From Hydrangea macrophylla (lineage: Eukaryota > Streptophyta > Magnoliopsida > Cornales > Hydrangeaceae), in contig CM066988.1 in NCBI GenBank assembly GCA_033977485.1, positions 137,554,859 to 137,618,858 on the forward strand: 64,000 nucleotides of DNA, in the 5' to 3' direction. Below the pieces are notes generated by a model, which was not told where the DNA came from, did not search any database, and saw only the letters and a program-made list of their open reading frames with translations. The translations under genes were made by a program, and so were the position numbers. Below are positions 47,190 to 57,260 of the stretch, in pieces (the stretch's first letter is position 1; each line of letters opens with the position of its first letter).

Positions 47190-49370
47190 TGTCACAGCCC
47201 GGTCCCACAATAGCGAAATCAGAGCCCGTGGCACGCCACCGAGGCTAACCCAATCCATTAACGTTCCCAAAATTTAGTTTAAAGAACACACGCAGCGGAA
47301 AAACAAAACACATTTTCAAAACTAGGGGTGCAGTCGACTGGGTCAGGACCTCAGTCGACTGAAGAAGGCAGAGAGTTTTCAAAACAGTTTAACGGACCAT
47401 TCAGTCGACTGAGACTGGGGTCCAGTCGACTGGGCCTACAACTTTCAGTCGACTGAAGTAAGCAGAACCAAAATGAACACATAACCTTCAGAGGTCCAGT
47501 CGACTGGGCCTCCAACTTTCAGTCGACTGAAGTAAGCAGAACCAAAATGAACACATAACCTTCAGAGGTCCAGTCGACTGAGGCAGGGCCCAGTCGACTG
47601 CTTTTACCATAATAAGAAGCAGTAGCTAGCAGGCAAAGGGTTCAGTCGACTGAACACTGGATCAGTCGACTGCTCCCCTGACAGCAGCCCAAAATCTGCA
47701 GAAAACAAGTTTCAAAAGCTTTTCAAAAACAACCAAGTGTTAACCACACACTCCAACTTCTCATCAAAGTAATCCTAGTTGTATTAAAACACTGCCAACT
47801 TATAATTACAACGAGTTACTAACTATTACCATGCTTTAGGTCCACTCTAACATACTAAATTAAACACAAGCTAAAACATTCAAATCCTTATTACAACATT
47901 CCCTATTGTTCCAAAACTACAAGATCAACATTCGGGTTGCCTTCTAATCGAACTCTGAACCCACGTGCTCACTTCTTCGATTCCTCGCCAGCATTAACAC
48001 CTGAAATGGTTATTTGAATAACCACAGATATTCGATTTGTTTAAGCTAACGCTTAGTGAATAAAACAACATATGCACATGAATGATAAAACATGTCCGCA
48101 TTCACATCTCTACATTTCATACTAGTCGCCGGAGACTCACGTGCCCGTCCATATTCCCGATCCGCGACTCCTCGCCAATAAGTCCACGCGAAAGGGTAAG
48201 ACCCACGATTCTTCTCTTCAATCGTGCGACCTTAATGCCTATATCGGCTCCACAAAATGGCATGGTGACCACGTGCTCCTTCTGACCCAAATAAGCAACT
48301 TAACATGCTCAAATACATATTACCATGCTCGCGGAAATCAAAACATTTCATCGTGCTATTGGGCCTACTTATCAATATAAATGCCCAATATGAACTACAC
48401 AAGATATCTCTAAATATTAATACATGTTATTCAAACATAACATGAATACATGTCAAGAAACCATTCCATAAACATAGTTGAATCACTCACCTCCGATTTA
48501 CACTCTTATAATTCAATCGCAAGAAAACCCGTGCACAAAGAACGTGCAGAAGTCCGTCTAGTACAATTCCTATGAATCAAAATTCCATTTATCAACTTTT
48601 ATGAAAAATTCTAGAAAAACAACTTTTAGGAAAACTTGGCCAAACAAGCCCTAACATATATCAAAACGAAGCTCTTACCTCGAGGAGCTCGAATATGAAA
48701 TATGGAAGAAAACAGACGGACGGAAGGTCGTCGTTTGGCGTCGCAAAGCTCTAAGCTCCAAAATCTCCCTATGGCCCCCTTTTTGGAATTTAGGTTAAGA
48801 ACTTAGAAAATATCTCAACCATCTCTATCTATATATAGGCAAAACTCTCGGGATTTACGTTTACCTCCCCACGAGTTTTCAAAACTCCTAATCAGTCTCT
48901 GAAACTTTTTACACAGCTTATTCACAGCTTTATAAGTGAAACCTCAAAATTATAAAAGTTTTCGACTAAGTTTCATTTGGTCGCTAAAACGCGAATTTCT
49001 ACATGACGTTTCCGAAGTTGCTAATTAGCCTACCAAATTAATAGTGTGTTCATTCGTCCTCACCAGGATACTAAATCTAACAACAGAAATATATTCTAAG
49101 CCAGAAAATAATACAGATATTGAAATACACAGGTAAACATTTATTTTCAGATAAACATTTAAAGTATTCCACAGTGACCGTCTCACACTCGCAGAGACGT
49201 CGCATCAACAAAACCTCAATCACCACAGTTTCAAAGGGTTCTCTAATACAGACACCCAAATCAACTCGTGAGTCAAAACTCACTCAACCATGTGCCCAAA
49301 GACACGCCACATCACATTATCATGCATGACAATATAATGCAAAAGTAATAACACAAATGCAGGTTTTATA
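47190..49370 (-). mobile_element. Gypsy (Tekay/Del-like) solo LTR, copy C2
   Basis: On the minus strand the 3' end is GGGCTGTGACA at 47190. The 5' end is at 49370, where the usual TGTAACACC has decayed to TATAAAACC. A perfect 5-bp duplication GAAGT flanks it (47185-47189 and 49371-49375). It is 2181 bp long and has no internal coding domain. It carries the CAGTCGACTG array at 47331-47672. Landmark order matches copy C1. Confidence 0.75.
47331..47672. repeat. Array of 11 perfect CAGTCGACTG palindromes
   Basis: The 10-bp palindrome starts at 47331, 47352, 47402, 47423, 47446, 47497, 47520, 47571, 47591, 47643 and 47663. A 74-bp unit is duplicated (47423-47496 and 47497-47570), which accounts for some copies. 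Others sit in unrelated sequence, so the word itself appears to be kept. Confidence 0.95.
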
Positions 49371-49375
49371 GAAGT

Positions 49376-49902
49376 TGAGTGTGAAAAGATTTTGTAAACT
49401 CCGACGCATGTATTCATATACAACAATACATTTACATCTCAACAATGAAAGCAATTGCGGTTCAAAAAATAGTGAAAAGCAATTAACATTCATTTATTTT
49501 ATTTTATTTTATATATTTTTTGCAATAAATACAATCAAAAAACTATTTTAAAATGAAGACAACTTAAAATGGCTAGAGATAAGCCATTTTTTAAAGTTAA
49601 GTGTTGTGAAAGTAATCTTAATGATCAATTTGGAAAAAGAACTAGAGGATAGTTGAAATGGGAGATGAGGTTTACCGATACAATTTGGATGTGTTAATAC
49701 CAAAATGATGATGTTTTCCTATTTGGTTATAAAACTTATATGTAATTGTCACATTTTAAAGTTAAAAAGTGGAGTGACGTTTACATTTTGATACCATATT
49801 AGTTTGTGAGAATTTCAAGTACGAGTAGGCAGTAGCATTTCTATTTTTTTGACAGTGATCAAATGTTATCCATGCATAATTAAGTTTAAAATGAAATAGT
49901 TG
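49376..49902. other. AT-rich spacer, nothing recognised
   Basis: Low-complexity T/A sequence between two LTR copies; no ORF or element boundary is seen. Confidence 0.5.
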
Positions 49903-50078
49903 TGTCACACCCCAACCCGCCTCGTGCGGATTAGGACACGTGTAACAATGCTACAAGCTCCCAATTACATTAATTTGCAAAGAAACATACGAATTACTAA
50001 GAAACGCATGTATTTAACCACATTAAACAACTCTATTGTTAAAAAATAGGCCTCAAGGGTAAAATGGTAATTAATAAG

Positions 50079-50577
50079 TGATGATGCCAAAAATTGGTAA
50101 GAGTAAAGTAGAGCAATTTAGGAGAGAGAGAGGGAGAGAGTGAGAGACTATTTTTTGTATGTGGTTCGGCCCTGTTAATGAAGGTACCTACGTCCACGGG
50201 TGTGTCTGAGCACGTTCACTAGCCGATCACCGGTGGGCCTGGTGAGCCAACAAAGAGGGGCGGCACTACCAGTAATACCGGCCGGGTGTATGCATATAAT
50301 GGTGAATTTTGTAGAGGTGCTGTGTAGACTCCAGAGTTGGTCGCCCCTCAATGGGGGGTGAGAGGTCTCTTTTATAGATGTAAGAGACCTACTCATACAA
50401 GGATAAGGAAATATAATCACATTGATATAGATTGACACCAATCAAGTGAGTTTCCTAATTGTATTAGGAGTGATTGACATTAATTGCGGGGGTTTCCCAA
50501 TTGGATTAGGAAATAGATGCACTTTCCATTAGTCTTCTAGCTTGAGTAGGAAACTGCCCATAATTTTGGGCGTATCA
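50079..50577 (-). repeat. 3' LTR of the gag-only element (499 bp)
   Basis: This copy is directly followed on its plus-coordinate right side by the reversed polypurine tract, so it is the 3' LTR of a minus-strand element. The 88-codon frame inside it is repeated in the other LTR and is not a gene. Confidence 0.93.
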
Positions 50578-50593
50578 GCTGCCCCCCATTTCC
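50578..50593 (-). promoter_or_regulatory. Polypurine tract of the gag-only element
   Basis: On the minus strand GGAAATGGGGGGCAGC abuts the 3' LTR. Confidence 0.8.
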
Positions 50594-50689
50594 AAGATTG
50601 GTCAGATGCTATATCGGGGCAAGTTTGGAAATTAGTCGATACCACTTGCCACTGTCTGATTGCTTGAGGAAGTTGCCTCGGGGCTTCTG

Positions 50690-51105
50690 AGCCTGGTGAG
50701 TCCTCGGGAATTGGCTGAGAGCTGAGACCCTGCCTAGCTCGGGACTTTTAGGTGCTCGGGAACTGACTGGGAGTTGAGACCCGGCCTAATTCGGAGTCTT
50801 TGAATGCTCGGGAAGTGACCGAGAGTTGAGACTCGGCCTACTTCGGAGTCTTTTTTTGCTTGTGTTAGCTCCCAGGATGGTCATCTTCTGCCCGTAAACC
50901 TTCGCCAAGGCTGTGGGTAGAAGGATTTTACCATGTTGGAAAAGCCGACCTAAAGCGTACTGCTCTAGGGTCCTTTTTTATGTTAGCTCCCCAGGATGGT
51001 TGTCTTCCGCCCAGTTAGCCTTCGTCAAGACTGTTGGGAGAAGAGCTTGACCATGTTGGTGGAGCCGACCTAAATCACGGTGCTTTAGGGTCCTTTTGCT
51101 CCTCT
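50690..51105. repeat. Two tandem repeat blocks in the pol-less interior
   Basis: About 50697-50860 holds three roughly 60-bp units with GCTCGGGAA, GAG(A/T)TGAGAC and CGGAGTCTTT-like words. About 50867-51102 holds two roughly 110-bp units with GCTCCC(C)AGGATGGT, CCATGTTGG and TAGGGTCCTTTT. Neither block codes for a protein domain. Confidence 0.75.
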
Positions 51106-51432
51106 ATCGTCGGCCAACCTAAGAGATTTTAGTCACCTCTATCGTCGGTCTGGACCTAAGTGGAGTTAATGTCTCTGAGTACTGTAGGTGCTCGGGTTGT
51201 CCAAGATTTTGACTTGGTTATCCGCGAGGCCTGTAAATACCCGGTGTGATTACCTGTTTAGCTCACTACGCCATCTTGCCCCCCAAGCTTTCGCTAAGAC
51301 GAGGGTCTTAAAGAGGCTATGATCTGTAGGTAACCGACCTGGAACATGGTGGTTGCAGGGTCTTTTGAAGCTTGCCATCATCAGCCACCTATGGGGTTTG
51401 CCCCCATCGTCGGCTGGACCTAAGCGAAGCCG

Positions 51433-51641
51433 GTGCCTCGGTCGTGACCCCGAGGTCTTTGGTGCCTGGGTTCGGAGCCCGAGGTCTTTTAGTGCCTGAG
51501 TTCGGAGCTCGAGGTCTTTTTGGTGCCTCGGGGTTAGGCCCGAGGTCTTTGGTTGCCTCGGGCTTAGGCCCGAGGTCTTTCTATGCCTCGGGGTTAAGCC
51601 CGAGGTCTTTGTATGCCTCGGGGTTAAGCCCGAGGACTTTG
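51433..51641. repeat. Seven-unit minisatellite of hairpin-forming units
   Basis: Seven units of about 30 bp follow each other. Each has the form TGCCTCGG, a short GTTAGG-like loop, then CCCGAGGTCTTT. CCTCGGG and CCCGAGG are inverted to each other, so every unit can fold into a stem. The plus-strand frame at 51372-51680 is merely a translation of this repeat. Confidence 0.9.
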
Positions 51642-51884
51642 GAAAGGCTCTCTGACAATCGGCGAAGCCTCATGTGGTGATCAGGCAAGTACCACTGTAG
51701 TCGGGCTCATCTAGACCGATGGAGATAGGAGGTCGGATCAGGATCGTCGGGCTTTTGATTTCTCTGTGCTTGAGGTAGAGTTGAAATTGCTGGATCCTGA
51801 CTGATATGAACTGGAGGCCGGGTCGGGACTGTCGAACCATGCTTGTTGTGAGCTGGAGATCCGGTCGGGGCTGCCTGACCCAGG

Positions 51885-53141
51885 CTACTGTGAACCGGTC
51901 GTCGGGTCGGGATTGCCGGACTCAGACCTCGGTGAACTAGAAGAACTGTAAGAACTCCCGGGCAGATCTTGCTTTCCCTTGCTTCTGGAAGACTTGTTGC
52001 TTTCGTGCCCGGTGTATTTGATCTTTAGAAATTCGTCAGTGTCGATGTATATTCCAACCCTCTCTGCGAGTTCGACCAAGGTTACCGGTCGGTTTCTGTG
52101 GAACGACGCGGCGCACTTGGTGTGTTGAACTCCGAGGCAGAAGGCTAGGATGGCGATTGTCTCGTTCAGATTGCGAATTTGAAGCTTCTGTTGGTTGAAC
52201 CGGTCGGTGAACTCCTTGAGGGACTCATTACTCCGTTGTCTGACTGTCAGTAGCTGCATGTCTGGCTTTGGCCGCTCATGCATACCGGCGAACTGGTTGA
52301 TGAACTGTTTGCTGAGTTGTTTGAAACTGCAGACCGATCGGGACTCCAAGGAGTAGAACCACTGCATGGCCGGGCCTTTCAAAGTGCTGGGGAAGGCTAG
52401 GCAGTGTAGCTCATCGGAGTTGGTGGCTAGGGCAATCTGAGCCTTATAGGTCCGGAGGTAGTCGATCGGGCTTCCCGAGCCGTTATAGGGCTCTAGGCGA
52501 GGCTGCTTGAATTTGCACGGGATGGAGAACCTCGTGATCTGGCTGGAGAACGGTGACTCTGTCTCGGTATTGACTTGATTCTGAGCATGGTTTTGACCAA
52601 GCTTTTTGGCCACTCCGTCGATCTGCTTCTGTAAGTACTTGATTCGGGTTTCCACTCCTTCCCGACCGGTATCTGAGGAGCTGGTCGGGTTGGTGGAAGA
52701 TGTTTCTTCATGGCATGGTGCTGTCTTCTGAGATCGGGCTCGGCTATGACTCCGGGTAACCGTTCGCCTAGGGACGACTCGGCTCTTGACCGAGTGACCC
52801 AAGACTGATTCCCGGGCCATATGCTCCTGCCTTTCCTCTCGGGCAGCACGCCCACTGTTGATGTCTCTGGCATCCTCAACATGGGACGGGTTGGCTCGGG
52901 TCCGTTGTCTGGTCAAGATCGGTTCTCGACCGTACGCAACGTTCCCGGGTCGTTTCTCGGCCATTGGAGGATTGCTTTGCTGGGCTAGCAGTGCTTCGAT
53001 CTGTTGCTGGATTTGACGCTGGCCCTCCAAGAGTTGTGTGAGGGTTGTAGTGATTTGCTCATATGTCAGGACTGCTGCAGTCGATACCGGGGCCGAAGGA
53101 ACATCCTAGTCGGACTGCTGCGCAGCCTTCTTTGGTGGCAT
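51885..53141 (-). CDS. Gypsy-type gag protein of the gag-only element, with amber codon 12
   Basis: Gag forms the capsid that packages element RNA. The frame is open from 53105 to a stop at 51885. It contains a retrotransposon gag domain in the middle, with signature pieces such as PYNGSGSPIDYLRTYK and LKEFTDRFNQQKLQ. There is no CCHC zinc knuckle before the Ser-rich C terminus. The natural start is the ATG at 53139-53141 (MPPKKAAQQSD), but its twelfth codon is TAG (53106-53108), after which the same frame continues with gag-like, Gln-rich sequence. The alternatives are a disabling mutation, stop readthrough, or use of a downstream Met. Frames called from TTG at 53030 have no biological start there. 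Confidence 0.85.
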
Positions 53142-53183
53142 ATTGATCAGTCAAGAATTTGTTGATGAGAAGAATTGTCGTTT

Positions 53184-53201
53184 CCCACAGACGGCGCCAA
53201 A
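53184..53201 (-). promoter_or_regulatory. Primer binding site of the gag-only element
   Basis: On the minus strand TTTGGCGCCGTCTGTGGG starts two bases after the 5' LTR. TGGCGCCG-type sites are common in plant Gypsy elements, often attributed to tRNA-Asp; which tRNA is used here was not checked. Confidence 0.8.
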
Positions 53202-53202
53202 C

Positions 53203-53701
53203 TGATGATGCCAAAAATTGGTAAGAGTAAAGTAGAGCAATTTAGGAGAGAGAGAGGGAGAGAGTGAGAGACTATTTTTTGTATGTGGTTCGGCCCTGTT
53301 AATGAAGGTACCTACGTCCACGGGTGTGTCTGAGCACGTTCACTAGCCGATCACCGGCGGGCCTGGTGAGCCAACAAAGAGGGGCGGCACTACCAGTAAT
53401 ACCGGCCGGGTGTATGCATATAATGGTGAATTTTGTAGAGGTGCTGTGTAGACTCCAGAGTTGGTCGCCCCTCAATGGGGGGTGAGAGGTCTCTTTTATA
53501 GATGTAAGAGACCTACTCATACAAGGATAAGGAAATATAATCACATTGATATAGATTGACACCAATCAAGTGAGTTTCCTAATTGTATTAGGAGTGATTG
53601 ACATTAATTGCGGGGGTTTCCCAATTGGATTAGGAAATAGATGCACTTTCCATTAGTCTTCTAGCTTGAGTAGGAAACTGCCCATAATTTTGGGCGTATC
53701 A
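53203..53701 (-). repeat. 5' LTR of the gag-only element (499 bp)
   Basis: This LTR matches the copy at 50079-50577 with one substitution and is bordered by the ATAAG duplication at 53702-53706. Confidence 0.93.
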
Positions 53702-53841
53702 ATAAGATATAGAAAATTTTATACCAAAAGATAGGTCTTTGAGTCCCGGTTCCAACGCAAAAAACGGCGCGCCAATCCGAGTTTTCTAGAGAGAGTTATG
53801 TCCATTTCCGAAAAAGGCGACAGTGCTGAATCTGGACCAGC

Positions 53842-53943
53842 AGATCGATCCGCCCAAAACCGGATCGATCCGGTTTTGACAGAATGTCATCTCTGGCTCC
53901 TCCAGAAGCTCCGGATCGATCCGCTCGAGGCCTGGATCGATCC
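53842..53943. repeat. Cluster of four GGATCGATCC-type palindromes
   Basis: AGATCGATCC at 53842 and perfect GGATCGATCC at 53862, 53913 and 53934 lie within about 100 bp of copy C3. After subtracting the inserted element the cluster begins about 311 bp from the 49903 end, against 316 bp for the GGTCGAATGACC pair in copy C1. Confidence 0.9.
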
Positions 53944-56900
53944 GGTTCCTGCAGAAGTCATTTTTGACAGCAAAACCCTGTTTAAACAACCCAAACTCAC
54001 CCAAAACATCCTCAAACCTCATGGACACATCCAAAACCATTTTCAAACCTCAAGAAACTTTTCAATTACATTCCTAAACATGGTGTAACATACACATACT
54101 CATAATTGAATTACACCCACCATGAACACAATTTCTTTTTGGTTCAAAACAAGTTTTGAAGTTCAATTCTTAGCAAAAAGCCAATGTCTCATGAAACCTT
54201 GTTGGAAAAGAACCTAAGCTAAAACCAACAACATAAAACATTAGAAAACCATACCAAAACCATTCTCAAGCAACCATATACATAAACCTTTTAACAAGAG
54301 GATCAAACCTCACAAAACATTCATTTACAAAAGAAACTTGACCAAAATCTACCACCCGTGTATCCGAACTTGCCGGAATGATCCAAACATACAACCTACA
54401 ACTTTCACATAGAAATTACATAAGTTTCTCCAATTTACATTAAACATATGAGTCGTAGAATTCCAAAACTAACTCCATGGATACAACTACGAGTCAAGAC
54501 TTTAATTCACAAGTCAAGGATACTAACCCACAAGTTACTTTATATTACAAGTTATGAACATATCTACAAGACCCAAATCTCTCTCCCACTCCCGAGTACG
54601 CTATTTCCTCTCCGGATAATGCTCCGTACCTGCGGTGGTTGTTATTTACCACAACAGAAACAGAAAACGGTTTTCTTAAGCATTACTCTTAGTGAGAATT
54701 CTAAACATGGCTGAATGTTTAAACATGTGCAATGCAACAATAAACACATAAAATCATATCTTTGTAATCGCCGAGTCACCGTTTCAATGATTCATTCAGA
54801 CCCGGGACCTCCCTTGGTCCCGTGGCCACTTCTATTCCTTGGACTTCCGTTTTTCTCGGATTCTTCCTCTTCACCACCCTTATTACTCCCAACCATGAAT
54901 CATTTTCCCGGTGCCCATTGAATACCACATAGACATATAAGCACATAAACATGGAGGCACATACAATCTTCATAGAATTGACATGCAATTTACAATTTAA
55001 TAACCACATGTTTTCTAAACATGAATAATCAACACCATAAGAACAATCTCTTGGTTTCCAAGCATAAACTATCATCTCTAACATCATTGATGTATTGAAC
55101 ATAGTCAAACACAATCATTCTTTAGGCTAGAAAACTCACCTTAGCAAGATCTACCCAAATTCAAGCTAGAAATGAAGAATTCCTTCACAAATCTTGCTCA
55201 ATTCTTACCCAAAGTAAATCCTACATGGTTTTGATTCAACAATTATCATGTATCAAGAACGGTTATCAGAAAAACATTGCCGAAAATGAAAACAAATTAC
55301 GTGCATGTGATCCTCTTACCTCCACGAGTCCAAAAGTGGTCTCGGATCGTAAATCCGGCAAACGGCGGCGACGGAACGGCGAAAACGTCGTCGGTGACGG
55401 TTCCGTCTCTCTCTCGGTGCTCTCTTCTTCTTTTGTTCTTTTAATTCAGCAATATGAGACTCTTCCTAAGTCATGACACACACATGCAAGATGTGTTGAT
55501 GTGTCCAAGCCTAAATTTAGTCATTCTTTCAATTACACCCCCGAAACTTATTAAGTTCTTATTATGAAATCCCCCAAACATTCCATTAACTACCCAATTA
55601 TCTAATGAGTGTTTGTCTAAGTTTCGTATGGGTCCCAACGTGGGTCCCATATATTTTATGAAGTTGCTATCGTACCTACCAATTATAAATCTTTTTCAAT
55701 TATACCCTTATTTAGGTGTCCAAACTAATACCAAGCGGGTCGTGTCTTCTCCGGTGAACCAAGCTCGTCGCCGGCAAGCCCGTTTTGGTCGAAAAACTTC
55801 CCAAGCTCATAACTCACACGTCTTTCCATAGAAATTGATGAAACCAACGGGAAAAGGACCGGTTTGGGACCCTCTATCGCATACTAGGAACTGGAACAAT
55901 GTTTTATTCGTTTAAGGGTCCTACTGATTGATTATTCTTTTCGATTTTAAAAGAATAATGCTATGCATGGCCGTCCAAACGTGGTCCAGACTTCAGGCCA
56001 TTCATAGGGGTCTTCCTGGGAACCTAAGGGTCAGTTTGGTATAATTTTTTAGGGGCCAATGTTGATTTTAAAAATTCAAGCTCCGGTGAGGGCTCTCTAA
56101 TGGCTACCGGGGCTTCTCTTGAGCCTTAGGCTCTGTTTGGTTTGTTCGTGAGGGTCCAGGGAAGGTGTGTGAGGGTGTGTGAGTGTCTAGAGAGTGCTGA
56201 AACACTCAAGAGGGTGTGGAGATTACCTCAGTAACCTCGGGTCTTCTCTTCCTCCTTTCCCCGTCTCCGGCGAGCTTTCTTCTCTTCTTCCTTTCTACGC
56301 GTGAGTGAGACAGAGAGTGTGTGTGCGTGTGCTGAGTGCAGGGGCAGAGAATGGGTGAGGCAGTGTGTGTGTGCCCTTTCTAGCTCTCGTTAGTCTCTCT
56401 CCCCAATAGTTCATCTTTAAATAACCAAGGCATGGTATTCACATATACATACATACTAACACACAGATTTACACAGAGATACACAAGCTCCAGCATATCT
56501 ATAAGGACTGATTTTAAGGGGAGATTGATTGAGAGATTGAGAGGTGTGGATGTGAATGGTATCCTAGGGGAAAGTGGCCGGCAATTTTGTGTGTGGGAGG
56601 GGTAAGTCCGGCGGGTATAGGGGGTTGTTTGGATAAGGCTTTAGTCCAATACGTATAGGTATAGGTATGTTGGGTAGTACTTTAGGCTATTTAGAGTAAT
56701 ATTCCCTTTGCACTATCGTTTCCGTTTTTGTTTGAGTAGTCGTCGTTAGGGATTACGTGCAGAACAGTCTAAGTTTGCACAGATTTTACGGGTTCGCGTG
56801 CAAAGTCAGTCCGGTTCGTAATTTACAATCCCAGTTACTATTACGTGCTAATTATATAAACACAGAGAAATATGATTTGAAATACGGTATCTTATTTTAT

Positions 56901-57260
56901 TAGCGTAGAATTTTTACGGGTGTTACAGTGTGTCATTTGTATAAAATTATCAAAGAACTTAGTAATAAATTTCATAAGCTCCTTTTAAAAAGCCACGTGG
57001 GGGGCCAAACTAAGCCTAAACCTAAGGGCCCATTTGATAAAACTGGAAATTAAGTGCTGAATTTTAAGTATAGAAAATTTTAATTGATTGAATTTGCATT
57101 ACTGAAAACAGTGTTTCAAGTACTTAAATAGACTGTATTCAGTGATTATTTTTAGTAAAAAAATTTCACTTTAAGTTTTCAGTGATTTTTGTCACTATTT
57201 TTTAATTAAGTGATACGTTATCAAACAAACTGAAAAGAAATAAGGGGCAATTAGCAATTA

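Larger units (their letters stand above)
50079..53701 (-). mobile_element. Young gag-only (TR-GAG type) LTR retrotransposon
   Basis: The element is 3623 bp with 499-bp LTRs at 50079-50577 and 53203-53701 (TGATACGCCC...CATCA on the minus strand). I find a single difference between them, T at 50234 against C in the other copy. The 5-bp duplication ATAAG is perfect (50074-50078 and 53702-53706). A primer site and a polypurine tract are in place. The interior encodes only a Gypsy-type gag; protease, RT, RNase H and integrase are absent, so it must be moved by a partner element. The gag-only architecture matches elements described as TR-GAG. Confidence 0.92.
49903..56926 (-). mobile_element. Gypsy (Tekay/Del-like) LTR, copy C3, split by a gag-only element
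   Basis: On the minus strand it starts TGTAACACCCGTAAAAATTC at 56926 and ends GGGTTGGGGTGTGACA at 49903, the canonical Tekay/Del LTR termini. Without the insertion at 50079-53701 (plus its 5-bp duplication) it is about 3.4 kb, longer than C1 and C2. I found no matching flanking duplication. A landmark resembling C2 (GGTTGTTATTTACCACAAC, then AGCATTACTCTTAGTGA) is at about 54630-54690. It may contain a further unrecognised insertion. Confidence 0.6.

Noticed and set aside
47331..47672. CRISPR-like reading of the spaced palindromes
   Set aside because: Spacing is irregular, the word is only 10 bp, the host is a plant, and there is no cas gene.
50175..50441. 88-codon frame present twice (also 53299-53565)
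   Set aside because: Both copies lie inside the two LTRs of one element, so duplication reflects LTR structure, not a gene family.
51372..51680. 102-codon plus-strand frame with regular ASGL repeats
   Set aside because: It is the translation of the seven-unit minisatellite in the gag-only element, antisense to gag orientation.
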